Shown piece by piece: positions 17,132 through 25,683 of a DNA stretch of 64,000 bases (the first letter of the stretch is position 1; every line of letters begins with the position of its first letter). This stretch comes from Catenovulum sp. 2E275. GTDB taxonomy: Bacteria > Pseudomonadota > Gammaproteobacteria > Enterobacterales > Alteromonadaceae. The stretch is from contig NZ_JAOPFU010000021.1 in assembly GCF_025515275.1 (NCBI RefSeq), positions 1-64,000 on the forward strand. The letters are read 5' to 3'. Position numbers and translations under genes: made by a program. Under the pieces are notes generated by a model. The model was given only the letters and a program-made list of their open reading frames with translations, did no database searches and was not told the DNA's origin.

Positions 17132-17674
17132 TTAAGCAGATTTAAACAATCTTTTGTAAATAAACTCTTTCCCGCCAGACAGAGCGGCTTCTTCTTCACG
17201 TAGCACAACTCCTTCGCTAACCAGCTTTTTTAATCTAGTGCTCGCATTTTGAACCGATAATCCGAGAGTTTTAGCCACATTCGCAGTTGTCACATGAGCA
17301 TTAGAATAAACATATTCTATCAGCTCCCTCGTAGATGTATTAATATCTGGGCCGATAATTTCTAGCTTATTATTAAAGTTTGTGGCGACTAATTGTTTTT
17401 TAGCTTTTGCGGCATAGTCCCAATTATCCAACAAATCCTTTGAATCAAATTTTGTTATATAAAAAGACTTCTCTCCATTTAAGTGTTTAATAATTGAGAT
17501 AACACTTTCCCTTGGAAAAGAAGCATCGGTTGCTTTTATCCCCTCAAGATTAATTTCAATCACCTTTTCGCTAACATTACAGTCTAGGAATTCCTTCAAT
17601 CTCTTATAAGTTTCCTGTCCCTGTTTATTTCCAAAAGGGTGGTCATTTCCATTTGTGTAATCTATAAGTCTCAT
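17132..17674 (-). CDS. STAS-like (DUF4325) protein with winged helix
   Basis: This is a 180-residue protein. Residues about 1-95 match the STAS-like DUF4325 pattern, including the conserved ATDASFPRES segment (about 48-57). Residues about 110-178 form a MarR-like winged helix (TTANVAKTLGLSVQNASTRL, then LVSEGVVLREEEA and a wing). It lies 46 bp after a HATPase gene. STAS proteins commonly act as phosphorylatable partners of HATPase kinases. Here the fused winged helix suggests a DNA-binding output. It is possibly a regulator of the next operon, CBASS; this is inference from position. Confidence 0.72.
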   Translation of the reverse strand: MRLIDYTNGNDHPFGNKQGQETYKRLKEFLDCNVSEKVIEINLEGIKATDASFPRESVISIIKHLNGEKSFYITKFDSKDLLDNWDYAAKAKKQLVATNFNNKLEIIGPDINTSTRELIEYVYSNAHVTTANVAKTLGLSVQNASTRLKKLVSEGVVLREEEAALSGGKEFIYKRLFKSA

Positions 17675-17720
17675 GATAACTTCTGGTTAAATTAAGTTGT
17701 TTACCGAGATGATTATTGAC

Positions 17721-18824
17721 CTATTTTAAGATAAAGTCAAAACAAACGTGAGTTCCAGCTAGGTAACCTAAATCAGAGCGATGAGTTGAATCTGTTAATT
17801 TTCCATCACAATACTCAAGTTTAACAATTAGGTTTTCTTGCCTAACCGTAACCTCTGCATTGTACTTAAGAGCATAATCTTGGCTTCGTTTTAGTCCCAA
17901 ACCACGAGCTACACCATCAGGATTGTGCCCAAATCGACTAAGCTTCCCATCTGTAAGCGCCTTGATGATTAACTTAATGTCTGACTCTACACAAGTTAGA
18001 TCCAAAGTTGATGCAAGCTTTGGGTAATGCTTGTGCAAATTTTCTTTCAGAGTATTTGATAAACCAAGACCATGATCAGATATAACAGTTTGTACGTGGC
18101 TGTGATGGTTGTTTTTACCCTCATAAAACTGAAGAGCTGCGAATCCCGGTATAGGTGTTTCACTATGTTCCTGAACATTGCCAATTAACTCTGAAAAAAC
18201 AGTAAAGGCAGCCATATAGTAATCTTTACCAGCATGGCTAGTAAATGCTGCAGTTAGTTCTTCCGGTAATTCCTCGTTGAATGAATTGAGATCAATCTCT
18301 CCGATTTCAACCAAATTATTGCTATTACCTTTATACTGCTTAGCTCTTGAAGTAGCAGGGCGATTTGGTAGGATTTTGATATCACAATGAATGTGATCAA
18401 AGAAGCCCAGTCTATCTAGATAGCTCATAGAGCCTTTACACAACTCAAAATCTAAAGTTACATTTTTGTCAATATGATTTAAATAGTTAGCAAGTGATAT
18501 TAATCTTGCTCCAGCAATCAAAAGAATTTTAAAACCTTTTGGCAATTGAATAACTATATTCGACTCTTGAGCATTAACGAGGTTGCCTATTTCAGAATAG
18601 CTTTGCTCAAACCCTTCACAAGTAAGCCATGCTCCACACTCAATTTTCCATTCAACAGTGTCGGTGGATTCTAGATACCATTTATAGTCTTCCTGATATA
18701 ATCCTTCGTTATGCCTTAGTAAATAAGAATTTACTTCCTTTTTGTCTTTCTTTAATTTATTGGCAATTTCCCGGCCTTTTAAGCCCGGTGTTTCTTTTAA
18801 GACCTTTTTTATTTCAGCTAACAT
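17721..18824 (-). CDS. wHTH-STAS-HATPase fusion, partner-switch kinase-like
   Basis: This is a 367-residue protein. Residues 1-50 form a small winged helix (GREIANKLKKDKKEVNSYL). Residues about 85-150 resemble a STAS-like fold (NIVIQLPKGFKILLIAGA, then FELCKGSMSYLDRLGFF). Residues about 200-360 are a GHKL ATPase with N-box ELIGNVQEHS (about 211), G1 DHGLGLS (about 252) and G2 ARGLGLKRS (about 303). No phospho-accepting histidine box is seen, so it is closer to anti-sigma-factor kinases than to sensor histidine kinases. ATG 18824 with AAAGGA upstream. It pairs with the STAS gene downstream. Target unknown. Confidence 0.72.
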   Translation of the reverse strand: MLAEIKKVLKETPGLKGREIANKLKKDKKEVNSYLLRHNEGLYQEDYKWYLESTDTVEWKIECGAWLTCEGFEQSYSEIGNLVNAQESNIVIQLPKGFKILLIAGARLISLANYLNHIDKNVTLDFELCKGSMSYLDRLGFFDHIHCDIKILPNRPATSRAKQYKGNSNNLVEIGEIDLNSFNEELPEELTAAFTSHAGKDYYMAAFTVFSELIGNVQEHSETPIPGFAALQFYEGKNNHHSHVQTVISDHGLGLSNTLKENLHKHYPKLASTLDLTCVESDIKLIIKALTDGKLSRFGHNPDGVARGLGLKRSQDYALKYNAEVTVRQENLIVKLEYCDGKLTDSTHRSDLGYLAGTHVCFDFILK

Positions 18825-18886
18825 TACATTCCTTTGTTTTAAATAATTTTATCTATATTAAGGATAAAACAATGCATAATTTTAGA

Positions 18887-19972
18887 TTAATAAATATCAT
18901 CTAACGGGTTATAGTAAGGGTCAAAACCACTTGAATCAATTACGGTATTAATAAACTGAACGTCTTGAAAATCTTCTATCCTGTGAACAAGCCAACTAAA
19001 TAGCCGAACAATAGAATGGATCTCAGGTCTTCTTTCTCCGTCAGGGGATAATAGTCTTAGCATAATTTGTTCGAAACCCACGCCAACGGATTGTAATTTA
19101 CTTCTAAAATCACTATTAAAGTTATTGAAATCTCTCAAAAGAGTTATATCCGCAATTTCATTAGCTTCAAATGGAAGAGTGCCGAAGAGTAACTTGTACG
19201 CGTAGACACCAAATGACCATGAGTCATAATTCTTTGTATTTTTACCATGAAGTAAAAAATCAGGAGGCATTGAAACAAAAGATGCAAGCAATCTTTTATT
19301 ATTATCTTGAAATACCAAATCTTCGTCTAGCTCTCTGTCTATCTTGTAAATATAATCAGTTTCTGTTTCGTTCCACTGACAATTCCCTAAGTCTAGAAAT
19401 TTAACTTTTGAATTGACATCAGTACGATCTCGATCATATCTAGGCATGACAGGGTTACTTAATAGAAGGATATTACTCGGATGTAAATCTCTATGTGAGT
19501 ATCCTGTTTGATTAAAATAATTCAATCCTGATGCTATGCGATACAATAGTAACAATTTTTCTCCTATCGAAAAGGCGCTTGTTTCTAGATCTGACAACAA
19601 CTCACCTTCCTCATACTCATATCCAAAATATACTATTTCACCTGAATTTGATTCGACCAGAGGAACTACTACTTTGGGTAAAGGATAACTTTCATCAGGG
19701 CCGATAAAAAAAACTTTTCTTTGTTCTTCTGTAAACATTTCGGCATCATCTCGCCAATTTGCTCTATTTTTTTCCAATACAGAGCATTCCAGCTTGAATC
19801 TTTCAAGCTCAACTTTATTTCGAGGAGCAATTAAAAATTTAAATACGACTTTTTTATGATCTGACTCATACAAAGCGCTAAGGGCACTTCCACCACCAAG
19901 GTACTTTATAAATCTATATTCATTTATAGTTGTTAGTCCTAGCTGTTGAAGAAGTGTTTCGTTGTTGTTCAT
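18887..19972 (-). CDS. Hanks-type Ser/Thr protein kinase
   Basis: The kinase domain spans most of the roughly 361 residues. It has a glycine loop LGGGSA (25-30), the VAIK-like lysine K45 (VVFKFL), catalytic HRDLHPSNIL, a DLG in place of DFG (FLDLGNC), and DSWSFGVYAYKLLFGTLPF for subdomain IX. All catalytic residues are present, so it should be active. There is no transmembrane helix, so it is cytoplasmic. ATG 19972 overlaps the preceding ART-like gene's end closely; in-frame ATGs at 19999 and 19990 are alternatives, none with a strong ribosome site. The coupling suggests that it regulates, or is regulated by, the ART-like protein. Confidence 0.85.
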   Translation of the reverse strand: MNNNETLLQQLGLTTINEYRFIKYLGGGSALSALYESDHKKVVFKFLIAPRNKVELERFKLECSVLEKNRANWRDDAEMFTEEQRKVFFIGPDESYPLPKVVVPLVESNSGEIVYFGYEYEEGELLSDLETSAFSIGEKLLLLYRIASGLNYFNQTGYSHRDLHPSNILLLSNPVMPRYDRDRTDVNSKVKFLDLGNCQWNETETDYIYKIDRELDEDLVFQDNNKRLLASFVSMPPDFLLHGKNTKNYDSWSFGVYAYKLLFGTLPFEANEIADITLLRDFNNFNSDFRSKLQSVGVGFEQIMLRLLSPDGERRPEIHSIVRLFSWLVHRIEDFQDVQFINTVIDSSGFDPYYNPLDDIY

Positions 19973-19973
19973 T

Positions 19974-20435
19974 CTAAATATTTCGTACATCGTATTCATT
20001 ACAGTACAACATAACTTCACCACGAAATCCTTGAGGTAAATCTTCAATGTTAAATACCTTTTGATAATTTTTACTGTCTAACCAAGAAATAATTTCCGCT
20101 TCATCAGATAAATCTTTGACTTCTTCAGTAATTTCCAAAAAATCATATACGATGGAGCTATACAAAAGACAATATTCTTGAGTTTTTGTAAGATCAATTT
20201 GAAGCAAAGAGCCTTCCGGTTCTTTATATTCTTTTGCGTGACCAGCACATGGTGAGCAGAAAATAGTTTGACTCCTTGCTCGGATTCCATATCGTCCTTC
20301 AAACCAATGATTTGCCACATCGTGAACGAATTGGCTTGATGATTTTGGTCGTCGCTCGTCCTTGATGTATCGATTTATCAGTCTTCCATCAGGAGTAAAA
20401 ATAACTGTTCCGCGGTATAATGTTATGTCATTCAT
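19974..20435 (-). CDS. ADP-ribosyltransferase-like protein (putative)
   Basis: This is a 153-residue protein. ATG 20435 is preferred over an upstream start because it overlaps the hsdR stop by 8 bp, the same tight packing as its neighbours. The sequence fits the R-S-E layout of ART-fold enzymes: LYRG near the start, R-SQTIFCSP-AGHAKEY in the middle, and EVMLYCNEYDV at the end. The middle serine of a canonical STS is replaced (FCSP), so activity is uncertain. It is followed at once by a protein kinase gene. It could be the toxic effector of a kinase-controlled pair, or an accessory of the type I system. The ART assignment is by eye and tentative. Confidence 0.45.
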   Translation of the reverse strand: MNDITLYRGTVIFTPDGRLINRYIKDERRPKSSSQFVHDVANHWFEGRYGIRARSQTIFCSPCAGHAKEYKEPEGSLLQIDLTKTQEYCLLYSSIVYDFLEITEEVKDLSDEAEIISWLDSKNYQKVFNIEDLPQGFRGEVMLYCNEYDVRNI

Positions 20436-22965
20436 ACAAATACTTCTGAAACCCAATAAAGGTTTCTCTAATTGCCGCTGGTGAGCCAAACACATCTACG
20501 GCATCACCAATCGTGTTGTATTTCAGCTCAATCAAACTGCGCATCTTACTTGGCGATAGCTCCATAACACCATCTTCAACATATTTTTCTAATATGAAAT
20601 CGATGAATTGTTGCTGCTTATCGTCTGTAAATGCGGCTTCAATATTGGGGTGTGCCGATGTCGCTCTTTGCTGTCTACTAACAGCTTCACTCGCGTAGGC
20701 TACATAGCGCAATACGTCATACACATCGCTATCTTTGGCATCTATTAGTTCTTTCATGCCTTCGAGTTTTTCTTCGTCATAACCAGCTTCAGATAGGCTT
20801 GAGAGCAGTTTTTCACGAGTTGTTGGATCACTCCAAATTTCACGAAGTTGATCTTCATTTTCGAAGAACTTAGGTAAGTCAGAGAACAGTCGTTCAATAA
20901 ACTCTTTTGCTGTAATTGGCTTATCACCAAACCAATACATTACTGATGATATATGTTGTATTTGACGCGTCTTTCCATCACTTAGCTGTATAACTACTTT
21001 TTCTTTTTTCTTACAGATACAGGGAATGCTGTCACACACTGGGCAGGTTTCGGGTTCACAAATACAAGGCGAACTGCCACAGCGCTCACATGGTGGTTTT
21101 CCACATACACAGGGTTCACTACCGCATTCTACACAAGGTTCTTTTGGGCATTTACATGGATTAAAACCGCATAACTCACAAGGTTCTTTTTCACAACTGC
21201 ATGGGTTATCACCACAAACGTCACAAGGATCATCTGGTGGTAAAGGCTCACCATCCCATTCTGGATCAGCAAAGTTATGGTGAGCTTTAACAAAGTCATA
21301 GATAGTGAAATAGTCTTTGCCATCGTACATGCGCGTACCACGACCAACAATCTGCTTAAATTCAATCATGTTATTGCAGGGGCGCATCAAGACAATATTA
21401 CGTACATTTCGGGCATCAACCCCTGTAGATAACTTGCGTGAAGTGGTCAGTACCGTTGGTATTGTTTTTTCGTTATCACAAAATACGGCTAGGTCATTTT
21501 CACCCGCTTTACCATCATGTGCAGTTATTCGAACACAGTAACTATGGTTTGTTGTCCAACCTTTCTGCTTGGCATATTGATTTATATAATCTCGAACCAG
21601 CCCAGCGTGCTCTTGTGTGGCACAAAAAACAATGGTTTTCTCTTTAGGGTTAAACAAGTCCATCCAGTAGTGAACGCGTTTTTGTTCACGCGCTGGAATT
21701 GTGATAATTCGGTTGAAATCACCTTCTTTGTATACTTTACCCGGTTCAGGATTTCCATGAACAATTACACCTTCACCCGGTGTATAAACGTATTCGTCCA
21801 TAGTGCCGACAATTGGATAAACCTTAAATGGTGTTAAGAAACCATCATTAACGCCTTCTTTTAACGTGTAACTGTAAACAGGTTCGCCAAAGTACTTGTA
21901 TGTATCAGCATTGTCTTTTCGTTTTGGTGTAGCTGTTAAACCCAATTGAACAGCGGGAGAGAAGTATTCTAAGATCCTGCGCCAATTACTTTCATCGCTG
22001 GCCCCGCCACGGTGACACTCGTCAATGATGATGTAATCAAAAAAGTCAGCAGGGTATTCACCAAAATATGGTGTTTTATTGCCATGTTCATCTTCAGGCC
22101 CACTCATAAAGGTTTGGAAGATAGTAAAGAACACGCTGGCATTTTTAGGCACTGAGCCTTTCTTGCGGATTTCACTTGGTTCTATACGAACGATGGCATC
22201 TTCACCAAATGAGCCAAAATCATTAAATGCTTGGTTTGCTAGAATGTTACGGTCTGCTAGGAATAGGATTCGAGGTCTTTTTTTAGCGGCATCAGGATTT
22301 TTTTGCGCAGTTAAACTCCATCTGCTCTGGAATAATTTCCACGAGGTTTGGAATGCAATGCAGGTTTTCCCTGTTCCTGTCGCTAATGTTAGTAGTACTC
22401 TTTGTTTGCCTTCTGCTATGGCATTTAACGCATTGTTGATGGCGTTTTCTTGATAATAGCGAGGTTGCCAGTCGCCTTTTGTTTCAAACGGGATTTCTGC
22501 AAATCGTTCACGCCATACTTTTTTGAAATCAGGCGTACCTTCAGGCTCACTATCGAAGATTTTCGTCCACATTTCTTCAGGCGATAAATAGCGGTCAACT
22601 AATCCCTCTGTACCGTCTACCATATCTATTTGATAGATTTCATGCCCATTAGTAGCATAGGCAAATCGGCACTGTAGACGCTCTGCATAATCTTTAGCTT
22701 GGCGAACACCTTCGGTATAACTCAACCCTTCTTTTTTAGCCTCAACTACAGCCACTTTTTGACCTTTGTAGATAAGCACATAATCGGCAATTAAACGTTG
22801 GCTACGTTTACCGCCAACTAATATACGGCCTTTGGTAATTTCAAATTCCCTTCGAATACGGCTATCGCTATCACGTTCCCAGCCATCATAATCAAGGCGA
22901 GGATCAATATGGTCTGCACGTGTTTCTGCTTCGTTGCGATTAGCTTTCTTCTTCGGGATAAGCAT
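20428..22965 (-). CDS. hsdR: type I restriction enzyme, HsdR subunit (EcoEI-like)
   Basis: This 845-residue motor/nuclease subunit has an N-terminal nuclease domain with the VAVVEAKKEG motif, then an SF2 translocase: ATGTGKT Walker A, DECHRGG motif II, LTATPKR motif III, and QIVGRGTRM motif VI. An EcoEI-type C-terminal domain follows. Between the translocase and the C-terminal domain (about residues 579-651) lies a run of five PCxxCGxxPCxC-like units with 20 cysteines. It cuts DNA when HsdMS meets unmodified sites. It starts at 22965 in a TAATG overlap with hsdS. Confidence 0.95.
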   Translation of the reverse strand: MLIPKKKANRNEAETRADHIDPRLDYDGWERDSDSRIRREFEITKGRILVGGKRSQRLIADYVLIYKGQKVAVVEAKKEGLSYTEGVRQAKDYAERLQCRFAYATNGHEIYQIDMVDGTEGLVDRYLSPEEMWTKIFDSEPEGTPDFKKVWRERFAEIPFETKGDWQPRYYQENAINNALNAIAEGKQRVLLTLATGTGKTCIAFQTSWKLFQSRWSLTAQKNPDAAKKRPRILFLADRNILANQAFNDFGSFGEDAIVRIEPSEIRKKGSVPKNASVFFTIFQTFMSGPEDEHGNKTPYFGEYPADFFDYIIIDECHRGGASDESNWRRILEYFSPAVQLGLTATPKRKDNADTYKYFGEPVYSYTLKEGVNDGFLTPFKVYPIVGTMDEYVYTPGEGVIVHGNPEPGKVYKEGDFNRIITIPAREQKRVHYWMDLFNPKEKTIVFCATQEHAGLVRDYINQYAKQKGWTTNHSYCVRITAHDGKAGENDLAVFCDNEKTIPTVLTTSRKLSTGVDARNVRNIVLMRPCNNMIEFKQIVGRGTRMYDGKDYFTIYDFVKAHHNFADPEWDGEPLPPDDPCDVCGDNPCSCEKEPCELCGFNPCKCPKEPCVECGSEPCVCGKPPCERCGSSPCICEPETCPVCDSIPCICKKKEKVVIQLSDGKTRQIQHISSVMYWFGDKPITAKEFIERLFSDLPKFFENEDQLREIWSDPTTREKLLSSLSEAGYDEEKLEGMKELIDAKDSDVYDVLRYVAYASEAVSRQQRATSAHPNIEAAFTDDKQQQFIDFILEKYVEDGVMELSPSKMRSLIELKYNTIGDAVDVFGSPAAIRETFIGFQKYLYE
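21013..21228 (-). repeat. cysteine-rich tandem repeat inside hsdR
   Basis: Five imperfect units of about 14-15 residues encode PCDVCGDNPCSC, PCELCGFNPCKC, PCVECGSEPCVC, PCERCGSSPCIC and TCPVCDSIPCIC. Four cysteines per unit and regular spacing suggest stacked zinc knuckles or an Fe-S-like cluster array. Codon use varies between units, so this is an old repeat rather than a recent slippage. Confidence 0.85.
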
Positions 22966-24131
22966 TAGGCAGCAACTCCTTTGCTTTTAGTTAATTCACC
23001 ATTAAAGGCTTTATGTAAAACGGACTTCTTCAACTCTTTTAACTTTAATATCTTTGCTTTGTATATGTCGCTCAAAATATTGACTTGACCTTCTAGCTCC
23101 CGCAATTGTTCTACTATTATATTTTGTTGGGTTATTTCTGGATATTGGATTGGCAAACCCATTACTACTTTTTGATTTATTTTTTTCATTGTCGGGTTTG
23201 CTCCTGTCGCACTTGATTTGATTATTTCTCTCAATTCTTTCGATCTAAGGAAGTAATATAAATATTCTGTAGAAATTAAATCATTGTTAACAACCAACTT
23301 CATTATTAAGTCAGGATAAATTGTTGGTGACTCTAAATTGGAGCAAATTGCAACATGCCCTACCAAATTAGGTGTGTTGCTTCGGGTTATCAATAAGTCA
23401 CCTTCTTTAACCCAATAATGTGCATCAGCCTTAGTTTCAGCAGAGGTGTACTTGAACTTCGATGGATCAAATTTAAAGCCAGTTACAGCAGACAAAGTAA
23501 GAACAGGGACACCTTCATTTGAGTGATTTTTTGCTGGCGGTGACCACCCGTTTCTTGGCTTGTCATTTAGCAGCTCTCCAAGAGTATTGTGGTTCCAACT
23601 TTTTATCGGCTTACTTAACGCGTTACTTATGCTTTGTTGAAGTAGAACATCACAATTGCTTAAGTTTTGTTTAGATTTTTTTTCAATGTCCTCAATATAA
23701 TTAAAAGTGCTTTCAACAATCGAAATAAATAACTCCTGTTCTTTAATTGTTGGAACAGGAACCTCAAACGATTGAAGCATACCCAACTTAATATATGGAA
23801 TAGTATTGCCGAGTTTTTTATCGTACAGCTTGTCTTTTAGGCAATTGCTCAAGACTAAATACAAGTATTTAGGAATTACTTTATCGAAATGACTTAGCAC
23901 ATAAGTTCGTTGATACGCTTCAAATTTACCGTTGAAATAACTTGTATTCCCAACATCACCGTTGCCTGCAATTAATATCGCCTCGCAATCAAAAGAGTAC
24001 GAATCACTATATGTATGGTTTTTAGCGCATGTAAAAAAGGGATAAATACCTTTTTGATTACCTTCATTTACATCTTTTTTTCCGGTCTTTATTTGACATA
24101 GTTCACTCAAATTCATTAAGGGCCAAGTCAT
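22965..24131 (-). CDS. hsdS: type I restriction-modification specificity subunit HsdS
   Basis: This 388-residue protein has two target-recognition domains, starting near residues 1 and 180, each followed by a conserved helix (PTIKEQELFISIVESTF, and a C-terminal helix ending LKKSVLHKAFNGELT). It fixes the bipartite DNA site recognised by the methylase and nuclease. It overlaps both neighbours as TAATG. Target-recognition domains are highly variable, so the recognised sequence cannot be read. Confidence 0.93.
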   Translation of the reverse strand: MTWPLMNLSELCQIKTGKKDVNEGNQKGIYPFFTCAKNHTYSDSYSFDCEAILIAGNGDVGNTSYFNGKFEAYQRTYVLSHFDKVIPKYLYLVLSNCLKDKLYDKKLGNTIPYIKLGMLQSFEVPVPTIKEQELFISIVESTFNYIEDIEKKSKQNLSNCDVLLQQSISNALSKPIKSWNHNTLGELLNDKPRNGWSPPAKNHSNEGVPVLTLSAVTGFKFDPSKFKYTSAETKADAHYWVKEGDLLITRSNTPNLVGHVAICSNLESPTIYPDLIMKLVVNNDLISTEYLYYFLRSKELREIIKSSATGANPTMKKINQKVVMGLPIQYPEITQQNIIVEQLRELEGQVNILSDIYKAKILKLKELKKSVLHKAFNGELTKSKGVAA

Positions 24132-25597
24132 TAGAAAGCCCCTTTAATCGCTTTTAGAGTTGCAATCGCTTTTATATCCAACTCTTCGATTTCACTTATT
24201 ACTTCCAATGGGGCCCTTTGAGATTCTGCAACCTTTGAAATAGGATGAGTTGTGGGGATGGCCCAAGTTTCTTGATCTATTTCAGTTATGGGCATTGACC
24301 AAGATAGGTCTGAATTAATTTTGTCTTTCTGAAACAACAAAAATTCATTTAGATCAGTGTCATTCAAAGGAGAGTTTTTTCCTAAACTACGACCCGGATC
24401 TAGTTGATAAATCCAAGTAGTTTGAGTAGGTTCGCCTTTTACAAAAAACAAAACAACCGTTTTGACTCCAGCCCCCAAGAATGTTTTGGCTGGACAATCT
24501 AACACAGTATGCAAGTTACAGCTTTCTAGTAACTCCTTTCTCAAAGCGATTGCTGCATTATCGGTATTTGACAAAAATGTATTTTTTATAACGATTGCAG
24601 CGCGGCCTCCCGGTTTAAGGGATTTTATAAAATGCTGCATAAATAAGAATGCAGTTTCTCCAGTTTTAATAGGAAAGTTTTGCTGTACTTCTTTGCGCTC
24701 TTTTCCTCCGAAGGGCGGATTCGCCAGAATTATGTCGTGTTGATTATTAGGTGTAATATCTTGCAAGTTTTCAGCTAGAGTATTGGTATGAATAACATTA
24801 GGCGCTTCGATACCATGCAGGATCATATTCATGATCGCGATAACGTAAGCTAATGACTTTTTCTCTTTGGCATAAAAAGTACGCTCTTGCAGTATCTTCA
24901 ATTCGTCAGTTTTCAGCTTTCTTTTTTCTGCACCACCTTGACGAAGATAATCATAAGCTTCACATAAAAAACCTGCTGAACCAGCAGCACCATCGTAAAT
25001 CGTTTCACCAATTTGCGGCTGAACAACATCAATCATGGCGCGGATAAGTGGGCGAGGGGTATAGTATTCACCACCATTACGACCTGCATTACCCATGTTC
25101 TTAATTTTCACTTCGTATAGATGTGAAAGTTCGTGTTTTTCTTCTTGTGAGCGGAAGCGCAGTTCATCTACTTTTTCTAACGCGTCACGCAGTGAATAGC
25201 CGCTTTGAATTTTGTTTTTGATTTCACCAAATATCTCACCGATTTTATACTCAATGGTGTTTGGGTTATCAGCACGCTGTTTAAATGACTTCAGGTAAGG
25301 GAATAACTCTTGATCAACATAATCAATTAAGTCATCGCCAGTAAGTGCATTATCATGATCAAATTCGCCAGATGCTGTTTTAGGCGCAGCCCAACTGCTC
25401 CAGCGATGCTCTTCATCAATGATGTACTTGTACTCTTCCATCATCAATTCTGCTTCTTGCGATTTGGCAAACTCTAGATCATCAAGGTACTTGAGGAATA
25501 ACATCCATGACGTTTGTTCGGTGTAGTCTAATTCGCTGGAACAACCAGCATCTTTATGGAGAATGTCATCGATATTTTTAAACGTTTGTTCAAACAT
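24131..25597 (-). CDS. hsdM: type I restriction-modification methylase HsdM
   Basis: This 488-residue N6-adenine methyltransferase subunit has an N-terminal HsdM helical domain. The SAM-binding motif reads YDGAAGSAGFL (about residue 200) and the catalytic motif IV is NPPFGG (about 293). The SAM motif departs slightly from the usual DPAAGTGGF. It methylates the host at sites selected by HsdS. First gene of hsdMSR, 87 bp after tnsC, so probably with its own promoter in the AT-rich gap. Confidence 0.94.
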   Translation of the reverse strand: MFEQTFKNIDDILHKDAGCSSELDYTEQTSWMLFLKYLDDLEFAKSQEAELMMEEYKYIIDEEHRWSSWAAPKTASGEFDHDNALTGDDLIDYVDQELFPYLKSFKQRADNPNTIEYKIGEIFGEIKNKIQSGYSLRDALEKVDELRFRSQEEKHELSHLYEVKIKNMGNAGRNGGEYYTPRPLIRAMIDVVQPQIGETIYDGAAGSAGFLCEAYDYLRQGGAEKRKLKTDELKILQERTFYAKEKKSLAYVIAIMNMILHGIEAPNVIHTNTLAENLQDITPNNQHDIILANPPFGGKERKEVQQNFPIKTGETAFLFMQHFIKSLKPGGRAAIVIKNTFLSNTDNAAIALRKELLESCNLHTVLDCPAKTFLGAGVKTVVLFFVKGEPTQTTWIYQLDPGRSLGKNSPLNDTDLNEFLLFQKDKINSDLSWSMPITEIDQETWAIPTTHPISKVAESQRAPLEVISEIEELDIKAIATLKAIKGAF

Positions 25598-25683
25598 TAT
25601 TCTTTTTTATCTCTTTTTAATATTTCGGTAATATCGTTTAACCATAAGCCATTAGTCAATGATTAATCCGATAATAATTAATC

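Noticed and set aside
21026-21283. Open plus-strand frame of 85 codons opposite hsdR
   Set aside because: It is the mirror of the cysteine-rich repeat in hsdR; its own apparent repeats follow from the repeat on the coding strand.
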